From the NCBI GenBank assembly GCA_033220425.1, contig CM065650.1, positions 3,162,001 to 3,226,000 on the forward strand: a stretch of DNA of 64,000 nucleotides, written 5' to 3'. Shown here one piece after another: positions 46,129 to 57,773 of this stretch. The stretch comes from Lepraria neglecta. Lineage: Eukaryota > Ascomycota > Lecanoromycetes > Lecanorales > Stereocaulaceae. The notes below the pieces were generated by a model. It did not search any database. It saw only the letters and a program-made list of their open reading frames with translations, and had not been told where the DNA came from. Position 1 is the first letter of the stretch. Every line of letters starts with the position of its first letter. Position numbers and translations under genes: made by a program.

Positions 46129-47974
46129 ATGGCTTCTCCCATCTCAGCCAGCGAGATCTTGCAAGTTGCGAGGTTCGCTTATGACCTATGGAATTCCTGC
46201 AGAGCTGCGAAAGGGGAATTCGAGCAATTGGGAAAGGTGAGACATGACTTCCATTGGTTTACACTTCCCTGAATGACATTTTCTTCAGGAGGTGTTTGCA
46301 ATGCGCACCGTTGTGGAGCTTGTCCACATAGACTGCGAAGACCCGTTGTCGATCCTCAATGTCGTGGACAATAAGGAGAAGACGATCCGGAAACAACTCG
46401 GCATCCATATTCGAAACTGTAAACAGGCTCTCGAAGATGTGGAGGCCAGTTTAAAGCGCTATATCAAGATGTCGGCTATGGACAAAGTGGCTTGGGTCTT
46501 CAAGGGACATGATGAGGTCAATGGGCTGGAATCAAACCTCTCGTCGTTTGCAACCCAACTCGACAGTTTCGTCAACGGCCTTACTCTCAAAGGGGTTGGC
46601 GCTGTATACCAGAATCAGCGGAAAATTCAAAGAGGTATTGGCAGAATTGAAGAAGCTCTGGAGAAAACAAAAGGCAATGATAAGGCTGCGGTTCAAAAAG
46701 TAATGCAGGAAGTGGACCAATCAAACTCATCGCCTGAAAGCACCGAGCGATATAAGTCGATCATCGCCGACTATGCACACGAGGTCTCTTGCTCCACAAA
46801 TTTTACGAAGCCGAGGGCACAGACCCCAGATCCTACACGGGGGCGCAAGGACTCTACTAGTAGCCTTGCCGTCCCAGTTGCCCAGAATCGAACTAAATCG
46901 GCCGATACCTCCAAAGGCGCTAAACATTTGGACGTCAAGAGTCCACCTATCAACAAGAATGCTCCCCTGAAGAATAAACCCAAACACACGCTAGAGTGCT
47001 GGCTTATCCAAATCAAGTCTGGCCATCTAACGTTCTTGACCTGGCAGCTATCGGAAAAGGAAATACAATGCCGAGGACAGTGGAAGTTAGAAGAGATGGC
47101 ACAGCAATTCAAGTCCTCCAAACAGTCGAAGCTCAAAGATGACCACGATCTCGTTGACTGGGTACTTAAAGATAGGAACAAGGCTGAAGAGGATTCTGAT
47201 TACCTATGGCGCCCCTATGCTGCAAAGATAGAGCAAAAAGGTTCCTTAGCGTTGAATTTGGGGGTGGAAGAGCAAGCAATGATGATCATCCAGCGAAGAT
47301 TGACGGTAGAGGCCCTAAAGAAAGTGGATGAAAAGCAGAGGTTAGCCAGTGCAAAGAAAGAGGCTGCACAAAAAAAGGCCAAGAAGGAAAATGCTGAGCG
47401 TAAAGCCAAGGAAGCAGCAGGAAAGAAAGCAAAAGAGCAAAAAGACAAGCAGCGCAAAGCAGATCAAGATTCTGCCAAGAAAGATGCCTTGATCAAGAAG
47501 CTGGAAGAGGAGAATGAAAAGCTGAAGGTACAGAAGAAAGGAGCAGATGCAGAGATAGCCACAGAGAATGTGACAGAAAATGCAGCGGAGAAGGCGAGCA
47601 ACGACTCTGCCAAGAAGGCCAAGAACTCCGAGAAAAAGGCTGCAAGTGACGATGCAGCAAATGCCAAGAATGAGAAAGGCAAAGCTGACAAGAGAAAAGC
47701 CAATGGGAAAGCTACCGCGAAAAAGGAAGAGTCCAAGGTGGAGGACAAGATTAAGGGGGTAACGCCCAAGAAGGATTCCCGTCAATCGGAAAAGAAACCC
47801 TCCGATACCAAAGCCAAGAAGCATGATGGCAATGCCAATCCTAAACCTGTGGAGCAGAAGAAGGCAACTGGGCCGCTCAGTCAAGACCAGCAAACCATGC
47901 CCGACTGCTGGAATGGCGTCAATTGTACCAAGAACGGATGCCCTTACACACATCATCCAGAGAAGGGAAGGTGA
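46129..47974 (+). CDS. Fungal N-terminal helical-domain protein with C-terminal CCCH zinc finger
   Basis: Two exons, 46129-46236 and 46289-47974, encode 597 residues; the 52-nt intron (GTGAGA...TTCAG) keeps phase 0. The start, MASPISASEILQVARFAYDL, followed by long helices to about residue 190, resembles the N-terminal domain found on many fungal STAND/NACHT proteins. A middle block (LECWLIQIKSGHLTFLTWQL) resembles the region that follows it in such proteins. From about residue 385 to 560 the chain is a Lys/Ala/Glu coiled coil. The end, CWNGVNCTKNGCPYTH, is a clean C-x5-C-x4-C-x3-H zinc finger, a class that binds RNA. No NTPase domain is present. The role is unknown; the parts suggest an RNA-binding or signalling adaptor. 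Confidence 0.8.
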
Positions 47975-49588
47975 ACTGCTTGCTCCTCAGCAATTATTGA
48001 ACTTGTTGCTCGCAAATTTTGGTGAGGAACACTTGCTCATGACATTAAAACTGAGAAGGAGACGAGAAGGATGATGCCGTGAACCGATACACCGCACCTT
48101 CAAGACTATGCCATAAAAGGGCCCTCGCAGATATCTAGGGACTCCGGTAGTGTTTCAAATATAGCAAGATGGGCTTGATCTGCCTCGAATGTGACCACTC
48201 TGCGCTATGTACAGGTTACTTGCGGTGAAGCCCGCCAAATGTCATAGAACGGATAGGGTCCTGCGACGAAGGGTCTACGAAAAATATATGAAAATCCAAG
48301 CGGTAGAACTCCGGATGCGCACCATCATCATCCTACTTCGGACTACAAGATCGGACAATATGAAAGGACTTCTCACTCACTCACTGGTGGAAGAAGAAGG
48401 GGAAGAAGATAGGAACAGGGTAACATATCGACAGAACGAAAGAGACATTAGGCCTAAAACACCGACAGACGTCAAAATTATTCGCACGCATCTATGGATC
48501 ATTTCTTCTTAGCTCGTAACTCAAAAGAAATTGTTTTAAGGCCCCCCACTAACTATCTTGGTCAACGGGTGCCTTGAAACTCAAACCCAAAGATGCTGTG
48601 CGGCGTGCCACGCGCGTCCCAAGTCCAGCTACCCTTCAGTAGCTAGAACAAGCTAGCAGGATTACGCTTTTTAGCCCCAAAGTACATAGTGCGTCGTTCA
48701 GTTCTTCACGCTATGTTGATGCTTTGCCTCATCGAGTTCGTGAGCTTATACTTAGTGTGGCGCGTACACCCAATAGCAACGAACCCGAGCGAGCTGAAAC
48801 ATTTGGTTATCGCAACTGCAGAGTCGCAACTCTTCAGTTCCTGAAAGATTCCTGAATCATAAACCTGGACTTGGTAAGCTGTACCCTGACTCTGGCAACT
48901 CCTGAGTAACTAATCTTCGGGTGTTTCAGTCGACTCGGTTGATGGAATCTGACTTTACGGGTTCTATGAAGAATACTCCGAATTCGCGAGCCGCAATGCT
49001 GATTCGTGTGCCTTGCATGTTTCACGCTAAGCCTGTGACTGGCACTGACTGGCCGGTTGCCTTAGCGCCTATCTCGGGCCCTTAAGTTTCAACTTTAGCA
49101 TTGCATGGTTACATTAAGTATGCCAATATTATAAGGCCTCCCATTATTGTCTCATCATCTCATCTCCCACTATGCAACTATCTAATTATCTCAACATTGT
49201 ATGGTGCGAATGGGAGTTTCCGAAATGAGCGGACCTGCCTATTACGCTATTTGTGCCGCGACGCTTCATTCTGCTAAAGCCTGTACCCACACTTTTCTTT
49301 CCCTACTTCGAGCAGTCATCACACGTAACCCTGTGGCGCGCGGGCGAGCCAGCAATAGTCGCAGACGCTCCGGGGGACCCGAATACGTGGTACCTGCATC
49401 AGAATGAGCCCACCAAACCTTGCCGTGCATCATCATGCTGAGGCTGAAGTACTAGTTCAGTCTCTTTTGTTAAGCAATACTAAATCACCCCCTACCCATT
49501 ATGATTGTACATAGCCTTCGAACCACGCCACAAACGCTGCAACTGTTGTAGGGAATCTACAGACGCTACTTCATGTCGAAATCTTCAT
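47975..49588. other. Long gap, no gene seen
   Basis: About 1.6 kb with only short frames on both strands. I found no transposon ends, tRNA or conserved domain. The left part probably contains the 3' UTR of the CCCH gene. Confidence 0.4.
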
Positions 49589-52500
49589 ATGTTTACCTTT
49601 CATAGTTTCTGGAAGTTAGTTCTTCTGTGGTGCATATCCCTTCACAATGTCAAAGCCAGACTTCACCCTCGCTATACTAACGCGTCGACTTCAATCACAT
49701 CCGCGGTAGCCCCCACAGCATGCGACTTTTGCATCATAGAGGCTGCGGGAGGTGTTCAATTAATCTACTGGGAGCCCGATGATGCTGAGAACCCTTCGAA
49801 TATAACATACAACGAGGCCCAACCATACACTCAAGTCGAAAATGGCTTCACTTTGTAAGAAAACGGAGTCTCGGAAATCCCGAACGTTCTGCTGACTATC
49901 TTCGCAGCACTTCTCCGTCAGTGTATGTGGTATACAGCCAGCTGAGAGCAACACCGACATGCAATACGAATGTCCTCGAAACGATTGGACCATCTTTTGC
50001 AGCCTACACGCTTGGATATTCGTCCAGTTTCCTCGCTTATGGCACTCTAGAAATCCCAGGGCCGGGCTGCACTGAGAGTGTTATTGCTGGTGGATTTCAC
50101 ACCATTGATTTCTCCTCGCTCTATTACAATCCTATCGTCCCGACTACCTCGTACAAGCCTGACTGTCCACCATGGGTGAACCCACGTGTTTCCATGGCGA
50201 CAGACCTGCAAGATGTCGATCCGTCTTGGAGTTCTTGTCAGCCGTTCTTTGCTGGAGCTTATGATCCACCAAGCGTCTTGAAAAAACAGAGTCGTCTGGC
50301 GCCGCCACTAGTCGCCGGACCTGGACCAGTTACTGACGCTGGGCCTGTTGCTACTGCGATCCCCGCTCAAGCTCCCGCTGCTCCAACACCAGACACTCCT
50401 GCTCTAACACCAGACACTCCTGCTCCAACATCAGACACTCCTGCTCCAACACCTGCAGCTGACCCTGGCAACAATGGACCACCACCAAATCCACCTTCAG
50501 GAAACTCAGGGAATCCAGGTCCTGTTAACTCACCTAATCCGCCACAACCCGCACCGGCACCAGCGGACCCTGGAAACGCGCCTGCAAATCCACCTGCAGC
50601 ATCTCCTCCCAACTCCCAGAACAACCCCCCTCAGAACGCTCCTGCAAATGCCCCTTCGGCTAATCCAGTGAGCCCGCCCGCAAACCCGCCTGCTGCGCCA
50701 AAAGCGGATCCAATTAACGCCCCTGCAAACCCAGCTGCACAATCTAATCCTAATCCCCAGAATGCACCCCCAGCCAACCCTCAGAACAATCCCGGAAATC
50801 CAGCTGCTGCGCCCCCGGCGGATCCCCAAGCCAACACCGGGGCCCAACATGGGGCGCCTGTAGCTGGTCCTGCGAACGCACCTGGAAACCGACCTGCAAC
50901 GCCTGCAAACAACCCCCAGAACGCGCCTGGAGCCGCCGCGCCAGAAGGTGGAGGGAATTCTGCTACTTCAGATCCGACGCAGCTGCAGATAATCCCTAAC
51001 AACCCACCAGCTAAAGCAGGTGATCCGGCGCCTAAAGGCCCGACCCAGCTGCAAGCCATTCCTATCAATCCCCCTGCTCAGGGCAATACTGCTCCTCAAA
51101 ACCCAGCCCAGCCACAAACCAACCCTAAAAATCCACCGACTGGGGGCAATCCTGCGCCTCAAGCGCCGGCTCAGCCACAGAACAACCCTAATATTCCAGC
51201 AGCTGGTGGAGGGAATGCCGCTCCCTCAGATCCGGCTCAGCTACAAAATCTCCCTAACAATCCATCAAATGGGGGAAATCCCACTCCTCCAACCCCAGGA
51301 CAACCACAGAACAATATTAACAGTCCACCACAAGGAGGCAGTGGAAACCTTGCTCCCGCAGAACCAGGACAACCACAGAACAACGTCAATACTCCACCAC
51401 AAGGAGGCAATGGAAATCCCGCTCCTGCAGACCCTGCTCAACCACAGAACAACGTTAACGCCCCACCAGTGGGAGGTAACGGCAACCCTGCTCAACCAAA
51501 CGCCATCAACAACAACCCACCGCAAGCTGGAGGCAACATCACTCCTGCAAATCCCAACAACCCACAAGAAGTTGGCTCGACCTCGAATGTCGCAGAGCCA
51601 GCCACAGGCCCCGCAGTCGCTTTTCCAGTCGCCACAGCTCCTGCTCCCGTACAATTGGGAACTACTCAACCCCTTTCAGTCGCTGGCAAAGCTGTCCAAA
51701 AAGCCCCCGACGGCGGCTTGCTTGTGGGAGGCCAGTCAATTGCGCAAGGTAGCCAAGCTACCGTCGCTGGCTCCGTTATATCCGTCGGTTCAAGTAACGT
51801 GGCAATCGGTAGCAGCACATACGCCCTTCCCACGGCTGCAGCTACAACTCCTGTGACGTTGGGAGCACCTGCTCCTCTATCGATCGGTGGCCAGGCTGCG
51901 CAGTACGCTCCGAATGGCAACTTACTTGTCGGATCTCAGACCGTAGCACAAGGGAGTCAAGCTACTATATCAGGCTCAGTCGTCTCTGTCGGTTCCAGCA
52001 ATCTGAACATCGACGGTAGCACTTTTGGTCTCCCAGTACCCACTGCTGCTACGCGCTTTGATACACCTACTCCACCAGCAATTGGCGGTCAACCTGTGCA
52101 GCAAGCCCCGAGCGGTAGCGTCATCATAGCGGGTCAGACAATTGCTCAGGGGAGCCAAGCTACCGTCCAAGGATCGGTCGTATCTGTCGGTTCCAGCAAT
52201 CTGGTGGTTGGCGGCAGTACCTATGCTCTTCCCCTTGCCACACCTGCTCCACCATTGGTTGGTGGTCAATCAATACAGCAAGCTCCAGGCGGCGGTATAG
52301 TCATAGGAAGTCAGACCATTGCGCAAGGCAGTCCAGCTACAGTCCAAGGAGCGGTAGTCTCAGTCGGCTCCAGCAATCTGGTTGTTGGTGGCAATAACTA
52401 TGCTCTCCCAACCCCTACAGCTTCTCCACCATTAGTTGGCGGTCAATCCATAAAACAAGCTCCATCGGGTGGCATAGTAATAGCAGGTCAAACAATGTCG

Positions 52501-53418
52501 CAAGGCAGTCAAGCTACCGTTCAGGGGTCAGTCGTCTCTGTGGGCTCCAGCAATCTGATTGTTGGTGGCAGCACTTATGCTCTCCCGGTTCCCACTGCTG
52601 CTACACCTCTCGAAGTACCAGCTACAGTATCCATTGGTGGTGCGGCCGTGCAACAGCTTTCGAATGGCGGAGTCATCGTCGCCGATCAGACACTCACGCC
52701 AGGTACACTGACTACCATATCTGGAAACGTCGTCTCTGTGGGCAGTAGCAACATCGTCCTGGGAGGTACCACTTATTCTCTTCCAAACGTTGCGAGTTCT
52801 ACTCCACTTCAGACCCCGGCGCCCCTCATGATCGGAGGAAATGCTGTACAGCAAGCCTCAAACGATGGGCTGATAATAGGAGGTCAAACGCTGACTCCAG
52901 GAGCTCAAACCACGATATCTAGCACTTCCATCTCTGTTGGCTCCAGTGCCATGGTAGTGGACGGTACAACCCGAACTTTCCTCCCTGGCTACGCGACTGC
53001 TACTGGTGCTGTACCAAGTAACGAGATCGTCCTAACTCAAGGCGCTATAGTCACCGAAGGCGGGAAAATAGTCACTTATTCTGGCCCCGCCGTCTCAGGC
53101 TTCGTGGAGGGAAAAAGTGAGCTCGTGGTTGGCACTCATACTCTCCAACTAGCGCCTTCTTTGACCGCGTCAGCGTCTGAGAAAGCTGCGCTTGGTGGGC
53201 TGATATTATCAGCTCTTGGAAGCAATGGATCTTTTGGTGCAGCTTCGTCGTCTCTCGGGTATACGCCTACTGGGAATGCGGGTGTGGGATCATTGCCTAC
53301 TGTCAAGTCTGCTCCTGCTGCTGGAGCAGGTTCGAGAAGTTTGAGAAGTTGCTGGCTGTTTGGGAGGGTTTTTGTTGCTGTTGCATACATTGCGGGTTTG
53401 GGGATTATGATGCATTAA
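49589..53418 (+). CDS. Repeat-rich cell-surface protein, probably GPI-anchored
   Basis: Two exons, 49589-49854 and 49908-53418, encode 1258 residues. The 53-nt intron (GTAAGA...TTCGCAG) restores TTC and the frame. The N-terminal signal peptide is HSFWKLVLLWCISLHNVKA. A compact Cys-containing domain follows (to about 220), then a Pro/Asn/Ala-rich stalk from about 230 to 650, then about seven units of 57-65 residues with the pattern GGQ-x-h-QQAP-GG-hhhGGQThxxGSQATh-G-hVSVGSSNhhhGxxTYALP (about 669-1120). The C-terminus is a small hydrophobic tail (GRVFVAVAYIAGLGIMMH) after Gly/Ser residues, as for a GPI signal. Such alternating-beta repeats on a Pro-rich stalk fit a wall-spanning adhesin or structural wall protein. 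No enzyme motif is visible. Confidence 0.85.
50387..50457. repeat. 21-bp coding repeats at the start of the Pro-rich stalk
   Basis: About three units of ACACCAGACACTCCTGCTCCA encode TPDTPAP-type heptapeptides in the surface-protein gene. Longer, looser repeats (GGNxNPAPxxPxQPQNNxN) follow around 51100-51500. Confidence 0.8.
51650..53010. repeat. Seven tandem coding units in the surface protein
   Basis: Units of roughly 170-200 bp. Each carries a GTCTCTGTCGG(C/T)TC-like core coding for VSVGSSN. Units 3, 4 and 5 are the most alike at DNA level, which points to recent unequal exchange or conversion; units 1, 6 and 7 are older. A weak eighth unit may follow. Confidence 0.8.
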
Positions 53419-53623
53419 GAAGATCCGGAGGGTGGAAATTTAATAATGAGTCAAGAGCTGGCTCATGATGAGTACATTCACATGATTCGGGCTCACAAGG
53501 AAAAGGTTGGGTGGGATTGGTCCAAAGCACAGCATCCATCGTACGAACCAATACCTTTAATAGACTATCATTCATGTATATATTTAGCCTCAATCCTCTG
53601 ATTGGAACAATCCTCTCATTCAG

Positions 53624-53891
53624 TCAAAGCCTACAAGGAAATGGGTCGTGGAGTCGATCTCGTGCAATTTTCAGAGCAGATCCGTGTTCTCCATCTTTGT
53701 GGTTGTTGACCCTCGCACCGTTCTGGATGAGTATCTCCGCAGTGCTTGCTTTTCCTTGGAATGTCGCAGCTTGTAGGGAGGGTACTACCGTACGGTTCCC
53801 GGTGCAGATTTACGTCGGCTCTGTCCTCTATGAGTGACTCAATGAGCTCGGCATTTTCTCTCGGTGTGGACATCACCGCTTGCAAGCCTTG
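53624..53891 (-). pseudogene. Ankyrin-repeat gene relic
   Basis: The minus strand reads QAVMSTPRENAELIESLIED and RADVNLHREPYGS, and then, after a one-base shift near 53790, SLQAATFQGKASTAEILIQN followed by GARVNNHKDGEHGSALKIA. This is two to three ankyrin repeats of the fungal YGSALQAA...GADVN type. No start or longer repeat array is found upstream, so it is a fragment. It lies between the surface-protein gene and the small secreted-protein gene. Confidence 0.7.
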
Positions 53892-54231
53892 TCATCGTGG
53901 AAGTTCTCAGAACTTACGCCTATCCGGTGCTGCGGCAGGTGCTCAACCATTTTATTTGGAACACTGCTTGCTTCGCTCTCAAGAGGTTTTTCGAAGCCAG
54001 CGTCCGGCACGTGTTGCTTTACAAGTCTTCCAGTCTGGTTGAATAGATTGCAGCCGGCGCAAGTAGCTTTCGCGAATACGTGTCGCAGCATCAAACGCGC
54101 CACTACGAAGCTCTTTACTACCCTTGTTCTCAACAACAGCCCCCGTCAACCATGAAAAGCCTAGAACTCCTGCATCATCTTCGAGACGTCTGAATATCCC
54201 CACCCTCACCGCCCTTACAAGAACCGAAAAT

Positions 54232-54823
54232 ATGGGCCTCCTAAACATCATTCAATGTATCGTCATACTTCATCTCTGCATGTTCGTCACCTCAGCAGTC
54301 GTTCCCTCACCAGACATTATAGTTCCAGCTCTTTCATTCACCAGCGAAATCCAAACATTGTCAACCAGCATCAACTCAACGACCTTTTCCTCCTCCAAGT
54401 ATATAAAACTCCCCTCCACCACCTACAAAGAGCTAACCTCCCATTCCCAGCGCCCTACCCCCCAATCCCTTCATCTACCCCGTACCAAACCGCTCCATAA
54501 CCGTCCAATTCTCCAACTACCGCCGCGGAATCCCCAAGAGCACCTTCGGAGACTGTCTCGTACCCGCCCTCGGCGAAATGTACCCATGGCTACGAGACCA
54601 TCCAAAGGCCCCGATTGGACAGACGCAGCTGCGCTATACATGTGGTCATACGATGAGAATAGAGTTCGTGCTCATCCCTGACCCCCAGATGACGTGGGAG
54701 ATTTGGTTGTATACCGTGACGGGGATTAAGGATTTTTTGAAAACTTATCAATATGTTGAGTTGCGGTTCCAGGCTTGGGAAAGTGGTGCTGAGGTTGGCC
54801 AGGGCCGGATTTCACGGATTTAG
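54232..54823 (+). CDS. Small secreted protein, unknown function
   Basis: Two exons, 54232-54398 and 54451-54823, encode 179 residues; the 52-nt intron runs GTATAT...TCCCAG. A signal peptide is clear (LLNIIQCIVILHLCMFVTSA). The mature part carries NPFIYPVPNRSITVQFSNYR, DCLVPALGEMYPWLRDH, LRYTCGHTMRIEFVL and YQYVELRFQAW. It has only two mature cysteines, in DCLV and TCGH, so one disulphide is possible. It looks like a member of a lineage-specific family of fungal secreted proteins, possibly effector-like, but I know no function. Without the intron the reading frame breaks after the signal peptide, so the gene is easy to miss. Confidence 0.78.
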
Positions 54824-55264
54824 AGTCGATCGGGGTGGTTTTCTGCTCTGCGAGTAACGCGCCTTACTCTATCGGAATGTGCTGCGCAACTCACCGTGTT
54901 TGCGTTCGAGATCTTGCGGCTTCTAGCAGCTCGACCGCGCGATGCAAGCCTTGCCACATATTCATGTGTAGGTAGGCTGTAGGTGGCTTGTATTAGCATC
55001 ATTCAAACTCCGCCTTGCTATCATCTCCCCTAGCTCAGTAAGGTGGGAGATTCTCAAAAAATAGGATGAGCAGCAAGAAAACGAAAAAGAAAAGTCAGGC
55101 CAAACTTGTGATAGGCAGAAAGTCATACGCCAGCTATGACGAACAAAGATGCCTACTAGGCTGCGCGTAATAGTCATAGAGCTGGGGGTAAGAAGCCTGC
55201 TATGGGTATTGTGCCAGAGTTTGCACGAACATCTTCAGACCGAAAGACCTTGTCTTTGCCTTGC
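54824..55264. other. Intergenic, converging 3' ends
   Basis: About 440 bp between convergent genes. Short frames only. Confidence 0.45.
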
Positions 55265-57252
55265 TCAAACCTGCCCAGCTCCACTTGTCCCAGCCTTCCC
55301 CACGTCGACCGCTTGCTTGTACAATACTTCCCTCTCCACCTTCTCCAAGGCCTCCACACCCTTCTCATACACCTTGTACCGCTCCTTCTGATACCCATCA
55401 GCCACCTTCTTCACAAACTCCTCTTCTCTCCACCTCTCCCCAATTAACTCCTCAAAGGTCTCTCCAGACTTTCTCTCAACTGCCCAGACAGCCTTGTACG
55501 CACTTCCCAACGCACACGCATTCCCACCCACATCGAGACGATATACACCTTCTACACCGCCGAGAATTTCGCCTGCGAGCTTGGCGATGGCAGGGTTCTG
55601 ACTGCCGCCGCCGACGAGGAAGATGCGTCGTGGTTGTGCGGGGAGATTGTCAGGGTTTGGGGAGGGTGGGGCGACGATGTTACGGCTTCGAAGGCGGAGG
55701 GACAGAAGTTGTGATTCGACTATTGCTCGACAGTCGTCTGTTGGGAGATTCCATGTCTTGGTATTACTGGAAAGATTCTTATATTCCGGATCATAGATGT
55801 AGCGGTAGGTGCCAGCGCGGACGTTGGGGACAATCTCGGGGCGGGGAAAGTACAAGGCAATTCTGAGTGGGGAATTGGGGGATGTGGCTCCCATGGGTAG
55901 AGTGCCTGTTGCGTGGTTGTTGAACAGGGACCATGGATCCGAGGTGCCTGGAAGTTGTGGGCTAAGCGAGTCGCGGACTTGTTCCCTTGCCAGGCCACCT
56001 ATTGTGGATGAGCAAAGCTAGAGTTGAAAGGGCGAGAGGGGTGCATACCATTCTTGTAGCATAGCATGAACATATACAGGCCTGCTGTAGTAGGGTGGTT
56101 GAAGAAATGAACCGCGGGATCAGGTTTGTAGTGCGGTGTCGACATAAGAAAAGTGGTAGAGGTGCCTAGAGAGACCATGGCATCTAGAGGGCGAAGGGGA
56201 AGAGCCAGGATTGTTGAAGGATTATCGCCCGTAAAGGGTACTATTGTGCATGAAGAATTGAAGCCGAAGCGATGGACAAAATAAGGGGACACAGTCCCAA
56301 AGCTGCCTCCCCCGTCTTCTGGCACATTACCAAGCTTACTTCGAAGATCGTTTGTGTCTGCCGTGCCGGCTGCTAAGGCCAAGAGTTTCTCGTTGTATGT
56401 ACCGGCCTGGATGTCCCATAGGTTCATCCCACAAACATCAGAGATATCGATGGGTGCAATCTTGCCGAGGAAGATTGAAGCGAGGAATGAAGACACGAGG
56501 GAAATACGAGAAGTCTTTCGATACTCTTCAGGATGTTTAGTTCTGAAACGAAGTATTTGCGGGCCTGTGAAACGCTGCAACCCAAGTGTCAGAATGTATG
56601 CCGTTGAAGTACTGGACTGACACTCGACTTCTATGAAGTTACAGTAGACGGTGATGTTCGCCTTGTACAGCTCGGAAAACACCGAGATCATGGGAAGACA
56701 CGTTGCTCATACTACCTAGAAGACTTGGGTTTAGAGCAGAGCTTGGCTTACATGGTGAGCCTTGCTACCCGTATTCATAGCTAGTTGGGTCTCGTCCCCA
56801 AGGTGTCGATCAAACAGGTCACATTGCTCCTGGGTACTGGCGTCCTGCCAATTAGGACTGTATGGGTAAGAGAACGCATGATCTAATTGGGACTCCAGTG
56901 TTTTATCCTTGTTGAGATTGCTCAGAGCATGCTCGCCCTCTTGACTCCAGTAGACACTGCCATGCTGCTGACCAGCACCACTGATACCCATGACTCTCGA
57001 AAACTCAATCCCTTTGTCTTTCAGTCTCTGTAGCACTGTGTCGATAGCCTGAAGCCACATCGCAACAGGGGCGTAGACCTCGCGTTCGGCTTCATTTGTG
57101 AGTACGCCTTTCTTGATATTGAAGCCGCTGGCGTCCGCATCGAAGTCGAAGACCGCCTCATACGATACTTTGAGGTCTGAAGTAACCGCAATGCCTTTTA
57201 GCTGCTGAGTGGATAGGTCAAAGCCCAAGTAGAGTGGACTCGAGTCAGCCAT
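55265..57252 (-). CDS. xkiA: D-xylulokinase
   Basis: Three exons, 57252-56752, 56574-56049 and 55998-55265, encode 586 residues. FGGY kinase blocks are in order: [12 protein letters not shown] at the start, [14 protein letters not shown] near 90-105, [29 protein letters not shown] with the acid/Asn pair of the active site, [11 protein letters not shown], and [15 protein letters not shown] near the end. It phosphorylates D-xylulose to xylulose 5-phosphate, the last step of fungal xylose and arabinose catabolism before the pentose phosphate pathway. Introns have GTAAGC and GTATGC donors; the first is long (177 nt). The symbol follows the Aspergillus name. Confidence 0.95.
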
Positions 57253-57773
57253 TGCCTTTGGTTTTCTCTTTGTAGATCTGAGATTCGAAATTTCTTAGGT
57301 TGGCCTTCAAAGAAAAGATAAAGTACAGGTAATTGGCATGGCATGGCATTCACGGGGAGAGTTCCAAGCAATGTCGTAACATGCGAGGGGTGAAATGACG
57401 TAGCGGTAGCACAGGTGGTACAAAAAAAAGCAGCAATCGCATAGATACGAATTAGATGATAGGTGTTCTTTTGCTGTACATCATAGAAGCCTAGGTGTTT
57501 TATCTGCAGTAGGATGAAAATGCACGTTATGATCTTTCCGTCGTAGAAAAAGCGTTGGGCCTAGAGGCGTCAAAAGACCGCCTAAAATCTATTCAACCGG
57601 CCCCAAGGAAAGTTATCCGTGGCCCTGTGGACCCTGAAGCTCATGCTGATGCTCAAGTGTCTATATTCACGACTCCATTGCGCCTGCGCTATGCAGAATG
57701 ATGTTCCGATCTACATCTCCAAAGTGTGCGGGGCTTTTCCAGCCTATTGACCGCCAAGTTGATGGATATCAGC
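57253..57773. promoter_or_regulatory. Upstream region of the xylulokinase gene
   Basis: About 520 bp between xylulokinase and the 3' end of the cation exporter. It contains ggcatggcatggcatt near 57335 and CCTAGAGGCGTC near 57558. I could not assign an XlnR or CreA site with confidence. Confidence 0.35.

Noticed and set aside
47342-47956. 204-codon hydrophobic minus-strand frame
   Set aside because: It is the antisense shadow of the Lys/Glu/Ala coiled coil of the CCCH gene; Lys and Glu codons read backwards give Leu, Phe and Ser, so the membrane-like look is an artefact.
50367-51162. Several Gly/Trp-rich minus-strand frames
   Set aside because: Antisense of the Pro/Asn-rich stalk; Pro codons reversed give Gly and Trp.
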